64,000 nt of DNA. Source: Streptomyces sp. SCL15-4. GTDB lineage: Bacteria; Actinomycetota; Actinomycetes; Streptomycetales; Streptomycetaceae. Under the pieces are notes generated by a model. It had not been told where the DNA came from. It searched no databases and saw only the letters and a list, made by a program, of their open reading frames with translations. This document shows, piece by piece, positions 47,047-56,095 of this stretch. The DNA is taken from assembly GCF_033366695.1 (NCBI RefSeq), contig NZ_JAOBTQ010000001.1, positions 6,076,001 through 6,140,000 on the forward strand. Reading direction: 5' to 3'. Position numbers and translations under genes: made by a program. The first letter of the stretch is position 1; each line of letters starts with the position of its first letter.

Positions 47047-47817
47047 GTGTCGGACCCGTCGCGCCCCCGCGCCTCCCTGCGTACCGCCGTGGTCTGGGAC
47101 GTCCTGCGGGACGCCCTCGACCGCCGGGTCAAGGCCACGGGCCGGGACTCGCTGGACGTCCTCGACACTGGGGGCGGCAGCGGGAACTTCGCCGTGCCCC
47201 TCGCCCGCCTCGGCCACCGGGTCACCGTGGTCGACCCCAGCCCCAACGCCCTCTTCGCCCTGGAGCGCCGCGCCGCCGAGGCCGGCGTCGCCGACCGGGT
47301 CCGGGGCGTCCAGGGCGACGTGCACGGCCTGTTCGACGTGGTCGAGCGCGGCGGTCACGACGCCGTCCTGTGCCACGGCGTCCTGGAGTACGTGGACGAC
47401 CCGGCCGAGGGCGTCCGCAACGCCGTCGCCGCGCTGCGCCCCGAGGGCGTCCTCAGCCTGCTCGCCGCCGGCCTCGGCGGCGCCGTGCTCGCCCGCGCCC
47501 TCGCCGGCCACTTCTCCGAGGCCCACCAGGCGCTCCAGGACCCCGACGGCCGCTGGGGCGGCGGCGACCCGATGCCCCGCCGGTTCACCGCCGAGCAGCT
47601 CACGGCGCTGGTCGAGGGCGCCGGCCTGCGGGTCGGCGCGGTGCACGGCGTGCGCGTCTTCGCCGACCTGGTGCCCGGCGTCCTGGTGGACACCGAGCCC
47701 GGTGCCGTGGACGCGCTGCTGAGGCTGGAGGCCGCGGCGGCCGAACTGCCCGCGTTCCACTCCGTCGCCACGCAGCTCCATGTGCTCGGCGAGACGCCGG
47801 GTGCCGCCGGAAGCTGA
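47047..47817 (+). CDS. Class I SAM-dependent methyltransferase
   Basis: A 256-residue methyltransferase. Motif I is VLDTGGGSGNFAVPLA, the acidic strand 2 end is VTVVDPSPN, and HGVLEYVDDPAEG corresponds to motif IV and the post-motif loop. The C-terminal part resembles tRNA cmoM/Coq3-like small-molecule methyltransferases, but the substrate is not identified. GTG at 47047 follows GAGGAG by nine bases. It lies downstream of the HEPN gene on the same strand. Confidence 0.88.
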   Translation: MSDPSRPRASLRTAVVWDVLRDALDRRVKATGRDSLDVLDTGGGSGNFAVPLARLGHRVTVVDPSPNALFALERRAAEAGVADRVRGVQGDVHGLFDVVERGGHDAVLCHGVLEYVDDPAEGVRNAVAALRPEGVLSLLAAGLGGAVLARALAGHFSEAHQALQDPDGRWGGGDPMPRRFTAEQLTALVEGAGLRVGAVHGVRVFADLVPGVLVDTEPGAVDALLRLEAAAAELPAFHSVATQLHVLGETPGAAGS

Positions 47818-48120
47818 GTGCCATGGGGGCCTCGAGCGTCCTGAGCGCACCATCGGGAACAGCCGCTGATCAGCGCCTCGGCCGCGCATGGAGTACACCA
47901 CAGGCCCCCCGATCGAGCGGTTTGCGCCGTATGATCGAGGTACACCGCTCGGCATGACGAGTCGGCCGCCGGGGAATGGAAGCCTCAGCGAGCCGGACGG
48001 CCATGACGGAATCCGGTTGGCCAATTGGCGTAGAGGGGCGGGTTTCACGGGGGCGATTCCCTGCCTATCCTGAAGGGACCCCCCGGGTCGCCCCGGCGAC
48101 TGCACGATGAGGAGGACTCC
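47818..48120. other. Intergenic region before the DUF3040 gene
   Basis: This 303-base gap contains a possible promoter (TTTCAC near 48045 and TATCCT near 48064). A 61-codon open frame at 47888-48073 exists but has no ribosome binding site and Streptomyces-atypical codon use, so I do not call it. Confidence 0.4.
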
Positions 48121-48504
48121 GTGCCGCTCTCAGAGCACGAGCAGCGCATGCTCGAGCAGATGGAGCGAGCGTTGTACGCCGAAGATCCCAAGTTCGCGTC
48201 GGCGCTTGAGGGAAGTGGGCTGCGGACGTACACCCGTCGGCGGGTCTACCAGGCGGTCGCGGGTTTTCTCATCGGTATCGCGCTCCTCATGACCGGAATG
48301 GTCATGCAGCTGATCTGGGTCAGCGTGGTGGGTTTCCTCGTCATGTTGGGCTGCGCCGTGCTGGCCGTCACCGGCTGGCGCAAGACCCCGAAACCGGGCG
48401 AGCAGCCGCCGGCCGCCGGCCGTCGGCAGGTGCGGCCCAGACGCTCCATGATGGACCGCATCGAGCAGCGCTGGCAGCGCCGCCGGGACGAACAGGGCCG
48501 CTGA
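48121..48504 (+). CDS. DUF3040 membrane protein
   Basis: A 127-residue protein with the DUF3040 opening PLSEHEQRMLEQMERALYAEDPKFA, two membrane spans (about residues 42-85), and a basic C-terminal tail ending in KxxRR clusters. The family is actinobacterial and usually sits upstream of the division and cell-wall cluster (Rv2169c in mycobacteria). Function unknown. GTG with GAGGAGGA upstream. Confidence 0.88.
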   Translation: MPLSEHEQRMLEQMERALYAEDPKFASALEGSGLRTYTRRRVYQAVAGFLIGIALLMTGMVMQLIWVSVVGFLVMLGCAVLAVTGWRKTPKPGEQPPAAGRRQVRPRRSMMDRIEQRWQRRRDEQGR

Positions 48505-48519
48505 CCCGGCAGACACACG

Positions 48520-48553
48520 TGAGGGGCGGCCACCGCGAGGTGGCCGCCCCTCA
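48520..48553. terminator. Bidirectional terminator
   Basis: A perfect 15-bp stem (48520-48534 with 48539-48553) is closed by the GNRA tetraloop GCGA. It lies between the convergent DUF3040 and transglutaminase genes and can serve both. Confidence 0.88.
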
Positions 48554-48575
48554 GCCGTGTCCTCGGCCCGCGGGC

Positions 48576-50960
48576 TCAGCTCTGCTGCCCGGACGGCCGG
48601 CGCAGCGCCGGCCGGGCCGCCACGGCCCGCGCCCGCAGCGCCGAGCAGCGGGCCGTCACCGCCCACCACGCCCGGACCGACGAGCGGGGCAGGAACAGTG
48701 CCCGCAGCCGCCTCCCGGCGCCCCCCACGCCGCCCAGCGCCTCGATCACCCGGCGCACGTCCTGCGCCGTGCCCGCCGCCGGCCGCGGCCGGGGCGCGTA
48801 CAGCGCCTGTTCCACCGCGTCCGCCACCCGGTGCACCGCGGCCCCGGCCGCCGGGTCCAGCCGCCCGAGCCGGACGATCCGCTCGGCGGCCTTGCGCGGG
48901 GTCAGCGACTCGTCCGGCGTGACGCCGTGGTCCCAGGCGCTGTCCGCCAGCTCCTGCCAGGCGGCCAGGATGTGCGCCGCCGTGCCCTGCGCGGTCCGGG
49001 CATGCCCGCCCAGCCGCAGCGCGCGCATCCGCTGCCGCCACAGCAGCGGCGCCAGCAGCACCGCCAGGACCACCAGCGAACCCACCCCGATCAGCAGCCA
49101 CGCCCACCAGTCCGTGCCGTCGTGGCCGTGGTGCGCGGCCACCGCCGCGGACGGGCTGTCGCAGGCCTCGAGCCGGCGCAGCCCGCCGGCGCAGCTCTCG
49201 CTCGGCGAGGCCGGCACCGACGGCGCCGAGGACGCGCCCCTGGACGGCAGCGCCTCCTCGGGCAGCGAACTGCCCGCGGTGTCCGACTGGGTGTACGACG
49301 GTGTGGTGCCCCGGGTCGGGGTCGGCTCGAACCGGGTCCAGCCCACGCCCTCGAAGTACAGCTCGGGCCAGGCGTGCGCGTCCCGCTGGTTGACCGCCAC
49401 CGTGCCGTCGGCCTGCGGAGTGCCCGGCGCGAAGCCCACCGCCACCCGGGCCGGGATGCCCAGCGTCCGGGCCATCGCCGCCATCGCGAAGGAGAAGTGG
49501 ACGCAGAAGCCCTGCTTCTTCTCCAGGAAGGTCGCGATGGCGCCCGACCCCCGGCCGACCTCCACCTGGGTGTCGTACTGGAAGCCTCCGGTGACGGCGA
49601 AGTAGTCCTGGAGCTTGACCGCCTCCTCGTAGTGACTGCGCGTGCCCTCGGTGATCTCCTTGGCGGTGCGGGCCACCACCTTCGGCAGCGAGGACGGCAC
49701 CTTGGTGTACTCGTCCCGCAGGGCGGCCGGCGGCCGGGGCGCGGCGGCCAGCTGCTCCGCGGTCGGCTCCACGTCCAGGCTGGTCACCTGGTAGGTCTCG
49801 CCCCGCGTGGTCTGGCCGTGGTCGCCGACCAGGGTCATCCCGTCCGGCTCGTACCGCCACCGGCCGCTGATCTGCACCTTGCTCGGCGGATACGGCATCG
49901 GCAGCCAGTCCTGGGCGTAGGAGTCCGAGGCCGTGATCGTCGTCCGTATCGCGCCGCGCCGGACGTCGTCCTCCAGGCCGGCGGGTGCGGGCAGCCGGTC
50001 CGGTACGTCGACGACATGCCGCTGGGCCGGCTTCCAGGTGGTGCCGTCGAACTCGTCCAGGGAGACGATCCGCAGATACAGGTCGGAGAGGTCGTTGGTG
50101 CTGGTCCGCAGGGACAGCACCTGGCGGTCGTCGTCGGTGTTCAGGCTGTCGCGCAGCGACACCAGCGGGTTGACCGCCGAGATCGTGCCCCCGTCGCCGC
50201 CGCCCGCCCTCATGCCGTCGCGGGCGCTGTCCAGCAGGCCGCCGTCCAGCGAGGGCAGCGCGAGCGGCACGACCAGGGCCACGCCGAGCGCGACCGCGCC
50301 GATCCGGCGGCCGGTGCGCACCGGCGCCGGCGGACCCGCCTCCGGGGCGCCCGGCGCGCGGGCCGGGCCGCCGAAGACCCGGCCCCACTGGGCGAGCCGG
50401 TCCCGGCCCTCGGCGAGCAGCAGCATCAGATAGCCGGCCGCCGCCACCAGGAACCACAGCCAGTCGGCGCCGCCGTCGGACAGGCCCGCCGCCACCGAGT
50501 ACAGCGCGAGCAGCGGCAGCCCGGCCGGGGCCGCGCTGCGGAACGTCACCGCGAGCGTGTCCACCAGCAGCCCGATCAGCAGCACACCGCCGATCAGCAT
50601 CAGCCTGATGCCGTCGGTGACCGGCGCCGGTATCGCGTACCGGCTGATGTCGTCCGTGCCCTCGCCGAGCAGCTCGGCGAAGTACCGGAAGGTGTCCGGG
50701 CCCGGGATCAGCCCGGCGATCGCGTGCTGCCGGGCGCACACCAGGGTGAGCAGCACCAGGGTGACCAGGAGCTGCGCCGCCAGGGTCAGCGACCGGCCCA
50801 GCGGCACCCGCCGGGCCGCCGCGCCCACCCCGGTCTGCACGGCCACCAGCGGCACCAGTTGCAGCAGCCAGGTCGGCTTGGCGACCAGCGGCAGCAGCGC
50901 GCAGGACGCCATCAGCGTGGCCGCCGCCGCGCACAGCGCCAGTCGTGCCCGTCCGCTCAT
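48576..50960 (-). CDS. Transglutaminase-like membrane protein (TgpA type)
   Basis: A 794-residue membrane protein. About six spans fill residues 1-230; a large extracytoplasmic part holds a transglutaminase-like core with Cys486 in QGFCVHFSFAMAAMAR and His529 in DAHAWPELYFEGVGW, then a low-complexity Ser/Pro stretch, another span near residue 610 and a C-terminal helical DUF4129-like domain. Together with the neighbouring moxR and DUF58 genes it forms a conserved three-gene operon, sometimes proposed to act in protein cross-linking or peptidase chemistry outside the membrane. The ATG overlaps the DUF58 stop (ATGA). Confidence 0.88.
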   Translation of the reverse strand: MSGRARLALCAAAATLMASCALLPLVAKPTWLLQLVPLVAVQTGVGAAARRVPLGRSLTLAAQLLVTLVLLTLVCARQHAIAGLIPGPDTFRYFAELLGEGTDDISRYAIPAPVTDGIRLMLIGGVLLIGLLVDTLAVTFRSAAPAGLPLLALYSVAAGLSDGGADWLWFLVAAAGYLMLLLAEGRDRLAQWGRVFGGPARAPGAPEAGPPAPVRTGRRIGAVALGVALVVPLALPSLDGGLLDSARDGMRAGGGDGGTISAVNPLVSLRDSLNTDDDRQVLSLRTSTNDLSDLYLRIVSLDEFDGTTWKPAQRHVVDVPDRLPAPAGLEDDVRRGAIRTTITASDSYAQDWLPMPYPPSKVQISGRWRYEPDGMTLVGDHGQTTRGETYQVTSLDVEPTAEQLAAAPRPPAALRDEYTKVPSSLPKVVARTAKEITEGTRSHYEEAVKLQDYFAVTGGFQYDTQVEVGRGSGAIATFLEKKQGFCVHFSFAMAAMARTLGIPARVAVGFAPGTPQADGTVAVNQRDAHAWPELYFEGVGWTRFEPTPTRGTTPSYTQSDTAGSSLPEEALPSRGASSAPSVPASPSESCAGGLRRLEACDSPSAAVAAHHGHDGTDWWAWLLIGVGSLVVLAVLLAPLLWRQRMRALRLGGHARTAQGTAAHILAAWQELADSAWDHGVTPDESLTPRKAAERIVRLGRLDPAAGAAVHRVADAVEQALYAPRPRPAAGTAQDVRRVIEALGGVGGAGRRLRALFLPRSSVRAWWAVTARCSALRARAVAARPALRRPSGQQS

Positions 50961-52317
50961 CCCCGTGCCTCCCCGCTCAGCGACGCCAGAGCCGAGCGCT
51001 CCCGGTCCGCCTGCCGCCACAGTCCGTCCAGCGCCGCGCCGCGCGGCACGCTCAGCGCCGTCCAGCCCGCCTCGCGCAGCAGCCGCAGCCGCTCCGTGTG
51101 CCGGTGGCCGGGCCGGGGCACGTCGGTCGCCTCCCGCGTCCAGGTGTCGGGGTCCAGCACGAAGGCGACGGCGCCGCCGCTGCGCCGGCTCATCTTGGCG
51201 ACCGTGGTGGCCTGGTCCTCGTCCAGGTCGCCGAGGAAGGCGATCAGCAGCCCCTCGTTTCCGGCGCGCAGCACGTCGTAGGCGCGGGACAGGCCGGTGC
51301 CGTCGGAGTAGTCGATCACCGCGAGGGTGTCCAGCAGCAGGCCGGCCGCCTCCGCAACCTCCTGGCCGGAGCCCGCGAAGCCGTCGCCGCCCTCGCCCGG
51401 CACCGTGCTGCCGCCGTCGGTCAGCAGCCGTACCGAGAAGCCGCGCTCCAGCATGTGCGCGAGCACCGAGGCGGCGGCGGAGACGGCCCACTCGAAGGCC
51501 GAGTCCGGGCCCGCGCCCTCGTAGGCACCGCCGCGGGTGTCCAGCAGCACGGTGCACCGGGAGCGCCGGGGCTGCTCCTCGCGGCGCACCATCAGCTCGC
51601 CGTAGCGCGCGGTGGAGCGCCAGTGCACCCGGCGCAGGTCGTCGCCGTAGCGGTAGCCGCGCGGGATCACGTCGTCCTCGCCCGCGAGGGCCGGCGAGCG
51701 CTGCCGCCCGTCGCCGTACCCCTTGGCCTCGCCGGCGAAGCGGACCGGGGCCAGCGGCACCACGCGCGGGATGACCGTCAGGGTGTCCTGGGCCGAGAAG
51801 GACCGGGTCAGCTCGCACATGCCGAAGGGGTCCGTCAGCCGCAGCTGGAGCGGGCCCAGCGGATAGCGGCCGCGCAGGTCCGAGCGGACCCGGTAGGACA
51901 CCTCGCGGTGGCCGCCCGGCTCCATCCGGTCCAGCACGAACCGGGGGCGCGGCCCGAGGACGTAGGGCACCCGGTCCTGGAGCATCAGCAGACCGGTGGG
52001 CAGCCGGGAGACGTTGTCCATGCGCAGATGGACCCGTGCCTCGCTGCCGGCCGGCACGCGCGCGGGAGCGAGCAGGCGGCTGCCGGCGACCCGGTGGCGC
52101 GTGCGGTACAGCACGGTGGCGCAGATCAGGGGCAGCACGGCGAGCAGCAGGCCGACCCGCAGCAGATCGCTCTGGCCCAGCAGGAACGCGCACACCGCGG
52201 CGGCGACGCCGGCCGCGAGGAAGGAACGGCCGCGGGTGGTCAGCCCCGCGAGGGCCGTGCGGACACCGCCCGGCTGCCCGCCGTCCGCCTCCGCCGGCCC
52301 GGTCCCCCCGAAGCTCA

Positions 52318-52318
<1 letters not shown>
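50957..52318 (-). CDS. DUF58 domain membrane protein
   Basis: A 453-residue protein with two membrane spans near residues 28-75, a beta-rich region, and the DUF58 signature EDDVIPRGYRYGDDLRRVHWRSTARYGELMVRREEQP in the middle, followed by a von Willebrand A-like domain (VLLDTRGGAYEG). It is always found with MoxR ATPases, which probably insert metal or remodel it. The start ATG overlaps the moxR stop and its own stop overlaps the transglutaminase start, so translation is coupled. Confidence 0.87.
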
Positions 52319-53358
<1,040 letters not shown>

Positions 53359-53502
53359 CCGGCCCTCCTCGGCCCGTTCTTTGCCGGGCCGACGCTGTCA
53401 CTGCGCAACCGGCCCACCCCGAAACACGGGCACCACGCGGGAAAGGTTCCGCGTGCTGCCACCCCCGCATTCTTCCTGCCGTTACCGATTCGTGTCACCG
53501 CC

Positions 53503-53511
53503 TGTGGACAA
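53503..53511. promoter_or_regulatory. Single DnaA-box match
   Basis: TGTGGACAA is the complement of TTGTCCACA, the preferred DnaA box in Streptomyces. It lies alone in the 248-base gap between moxR and the carbonic anhydrase gene. No cluster of boxes is present, so this is not an origin; it could be a titration or regulatory site, or chance. Confidence 0.35.
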
Positions 53512-53606
53512 CTGCCCCGGCGATGCCGGTCATACGACTTGTTCGACCGCGTTTTCGACACGGTCGGCGGGACGCGTCCCGGGGCGGCCGGCCGGTACGT
53601 TCCGGG

Positions 53607-54155
53607 TCAGGCCGGGTCGACCTCGCGCAGCAGACCGGTGCGCACGTCGAAGACGAAACCGCGGACGTCGTCGGTGTGCAGCAGGAAGGGCGAGGTGCGC
53701 ACCCGCTGCATGGACTGACGCACGTCCTGGTCGACGTCCCGGAAGGACTCCACCGCCCAGGCCGGCCGCTGCCCGACCTCCATCTCCAGCTCGGAGCGGA
53801 AGTCCTCGGTCAGGGCCTCCAGGCCGCAGTTGGTGTGGTGGATCAGCACGACGCTGCGGGTGCCGAGCTTGCGCTGGCTGATGGTCAGCGACCGGATCAC
53901 GTCGTCGGTGACGACGCCGCCCGCGTTGCGGATGGTGTGACAGTCGCCGAGCTGGAGACCGAGGGCCTGGTGCAGGTCGAGCCGGGCGTCCATGCAGGCG
54001 ACCACGGCGACGCGCAGAACGGGGCTGGCGTCCATGCCCGGATCGGTGAAGGCCTCGGCGTACTTGCGGTTGGCCGACACGAGGACGTCGGTCACACGGC
54101 CGCCGGCCGTTATGGCGCCTTCGGATCCAGTGGGTACCGCTGCGGAAGTCGTCAT
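53607..54155 (-). CDS. Beta-type carbonic anhydrase
   Basis: A 182-residue beta-carbonic anhydrase that interconverts carbon dioxide and bicarbonate. Zinc ligands are Cys54, His107 and Cys110 (CMDARLD and HHTNCG), with Asp56 paired to Arg58. The RNAGG motif follows. The short form lacks the C-terminal extension of plant enzymes. On the minus strand TAACGT ends eight bases before the ATG and no ribosome binding site is seen, suggesting leaderless translation. It is divergent from the dcw cluster. Confidence 0.9.
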   Translation of the reverse strand: MTTSAAVPTGSEGAITAGGRVTDVLVSANRKYAEAFTDPGMDASPVLRVAVVACMDARLDLHQALGLQLGDCHTIRNAGGVVTDDVIRSLTISQRKLGTRSVVLIHHTNCGLEALTEDFRSELEMEVGQRPAWAVESFRDVDQDVRQSMQRVRTSPFLLHTDDVRGFVFDVRTGLLREVDPA

Positions 54156-54330
54156 ACCGCCGACGTTACTGGTCACGGGGTGTCCCGGCCCGCTGTGAGA
54201 GGGGACAAAGAAGGCCATCGCGGCTTGTTGTGAGCGAACCCACAGAGCGGGCGGAGGTCGGCCGAACGGGTGGGCCGGCGCGGATCGGGGTGCCCGCCGC
54301 GTCGCGGTGCGCGACGCGCAGGCCGGTTGA

Positions 54331-54358
54331 TTGACCCGGGGACGGCGTGGACTAAAGT
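54331..54358 (+). promoter_or_regulatory. Promoter of the dcw cluster
   Basis: TTGACC (54331-54336) and TAAAGT (54353-54358) are 16 bases apart, a good match to the vegetative sigma factor. Transcription from here leaves a leader of about 140 bases before rsmH, containing a stem of 7 bp (54367-54373 with 54385-54391). In the 352 bases between the carbonic anhydrase and rsmH there is no mraZ gene. Confidence 0.7.
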
Positions 54359-54507
54359 GACGCGAAAGCGGGGGACGAGTCTCTCCCCGCTGGTGAGACC
54401 CCCGGAGACCCCGGCACCGTCCGGACCCGTCTCCCCGCGCGCGCGGCGCGTACGTACGGCTCGGGGGACCGACGGTGCGTACGGCCCGCCGGAACTGAGA
54501 GGCCCCC

Positions 54508-55464
54508 TTGAGCCAGAGTCGACACGTCCCGGTGATGCTCCAGCGGTGCCTGGACCTGCTGGCGCCCGCCCTGGAGCGCCCCGGAGCGGTGGTCGTCGAC
54601 TGCACCCTGGGCCTCGGCGGCCACAGCGAGGCGCTGCTGACCCGGTTCCCCGGCGCGCGGCTGATCGGCCTGGACCGGGACAGGGAGGCGCTGCGGCTGT
54701 CCGGCGAGCGGCTGGCGCCCTTCGGCGACCGCGCCACCCTGGTGCACGCCGTGTACGACGAGCTGCCCGACGTCCTCGACCGGCTCGGCACGGCGCGCGT
54801 GCAGGGCGTGCTGTTCGACCTCGGGGTGTCCTCCATGCAGCTCGACGAGGCCGGCCGCGGCTTCGCCTACGCGCAGGACGCGCCGCTGGACATGCGCATG
54901 GACCAGACGACCGGCATCAGCGCCGCCGAGGTCCTCAACACCTACCCGCCCGGCGAACTCGTCCGCATCCTGCGCGCGTACGGCGAGGAGAAGCAGGCCA
55001 AGCGGATCGTCGCGGCGGTCGTCCGGGAGCGCGAGAAGGAGCCGTTCAGCACCAGCGCGCGGCTCGTGGAACTGATCCGGGACGCCCTGCCGCAGGCCGC
55101 CAAGCGCACCGGTGGCAACCCGGCCAAGCGCACCTTCCAGGCGCTGCGCATCGAGGTCAACGGCGAGCTGTCCGTGCTGGAGCGGGCGGTCCCGGCGGCC
55201 GTGAAGGCGCTGGACGTCGGCGGACGCATCGCCGTGCTGTCGTACCACTCGCTTGAAGACCGGCTGGTGAAGCACGTGTTCGCGGCCGGGGCGGCCTCCA
55301 CCGCGCCGCCCGGGCTGCCGGTCGTGCCCGAGCGGTACCAGCCGCGGCTCAAGCTGCTCACCCGTGGTGCCGAACTTCCCACCGAGGAGGAGATCGCCGA
55401 GAACCGCCGGGCCGCGCCGGCCAGGCTGCGCGGTGCCGAACGCATCAGGGAGGACGTGGAGTGA
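54508..55464 (+). CDS. rsmH: 16S rRNA (cytosine1402-N4)-methyltransferase
   Basis: A 318-residue methyltransferase (MraW) that methylates C1402 of 16S r[16 protein letters not shown], the [14 protein letters not shown] motif I and [19 protein letters not shown] are diagnostic. The start is TTG at 54508, five bases after GAGAGG; no earlier alternative exists and the next ATG is inside the conserved region. It is the first gene of the division and cell-wall cluster. Its stop overlaps a tiny 23-codon frame that links it to ftsL. Confidence 0.95.
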   Translation: MSQSRHVPVMLQRCLDLLAPALERPGAVVVDCTLGLGGHSEALLTRFPGARLIGLDRDREALRLSGERLAPFGDRATLVHAVYDELPDVLDRLGTARVQGVLFDLGVSSMQLDEAGRGFAYAQDAPLDMRMDQTTGISAAEVLNTYPPGELVRILRAYGEEKQAKRIVAAVVREREKEPFSTSARLVELIRDALPQAAKRTGGNPAKRTFQALRIEVNGELSVLERAVPAAVKALDVGGRIAVLSYHSLEDRLVKHVFAAGAASTAPPGLPVVPERYQPRLKLLTRGAELPTEEEIAENRRAAPARLRGAERIREDVE

Positions 55465-55532
55465 GCGAGACGGGTCGAAGGGTCTCCTTCGCGCACCGGG
55501 GGAGCGGCATCCCCGTACCGGGGGAGCGGTGA
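55461..55532 (+). CDS. Candidate 23-codon linking ORF between rsmH and ftsL
   Basis: GTG at 55461 overlaps the rsmH stop as GTGA, and the frame ends at TGA 55530-55532, which overlaps the ftsL GTG in the same way. It encodes 23 residues. Its most likely role is to carry terminating ribosomes from rsmH to ftsL rather than to make a product. Confidence 0.35.
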   Translation: MSETGRRVSFAHRGSGIPVPGER

Positions 55533-56095
55533 GCAGGGCACCCGCGCTGAAGGGGAGGGCCGCCCGGCTGGCCCGGCTCTTCCCGGCGGGCCGCGCCCAG
55601 GCGGCCCGCACCCCGTTCGTGCTCCTCGTCGTCGTGCTCCTCGGCGGCGGCCTCATCGGGCTGCTGGTGCTGAACTCCGCGCTCAGCGAAGGCTCGTTCG
55701 AACTCGCCGACCTGCAGAAGCGGACGAAGACCCTCACCGACGAGGAGCAGGCCCTCCAGCGGGACATCGACGCCTACTCGGCCCCCGACGCCCTCCAGCG
55801 GCGCGCCCGCGAACTCGGCATGGTCCCCGGCGGCGACCCCGCCTTCCTCGGCCCCGACGGCACCGTCAAGGGCGTCCCCGGCCCGGCACCCGGGACCGCG
55901 GCCCTCACCGGCCCGGCCGCCGCCCCCGGCACCACCGCCCTCTCCGGCCCGGCCGCCGCCCCGCAGACCCAGCTCCCACCCGGCGCCCCCGCCACCGTCC
56001 CGGCCCCCGCGCCGCCCCCCGCCGACCCGGCCCCCCGCGGCCCCGCCCGCCGTCCCCCCGTCCGTGTCCATCTTGACCCCCGGCAGGTGACGGAA
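55529..56095 (+). CDS. ftsL: Cell division protein FtsL (no own stop codon; runs in frame into ftsI)
   Basis: A bitopic division protein that acts with DivIC/FtsB at the septum. After a basic start there is one membrane span (TPFVLLVVVLLGGGLIGLLVLN), then an extracellular coiled coil (FELADLQKRTKTLTDEEQALQRDIDAY) and a Pro/Ala-rich tail. The GTG at 55529 follows GGGGGAG. The frame has no stop: it continues through the Pro-rich tail into the ftsI start at 56096. As a fusion the penicillin-binding domain would end up on the wrong side of the membrane, so separate translation or a missing stop is more likely. A TGA at 56074-56076 in another frame would end FtsL if one frameshift had occurred. 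I set the end at the ftsI start. Confidence 0.75.

Noticed and set aside
45406..47817. An 803-codon frame spanning the TetR and HEPN region into the methyltransferase
   Set aside because: Only its last 257 codons are the methyltransferase, which has its own GAGGAG-supported GTG; the upstream part is an antisense shadow of the TetR gene and intergenic DNA.
47888..48073. 61-codon ORF in the gap before DUF3040
   Set aside because: No ribosome binding site, weak third-position bias and no recognisable sequence.
53359..53606. Replication origin because of the DnaA box
   Set aside because: Only one box is present; a Streptomyces origin has many boxes next to dnaA and dnaN, which are not here.
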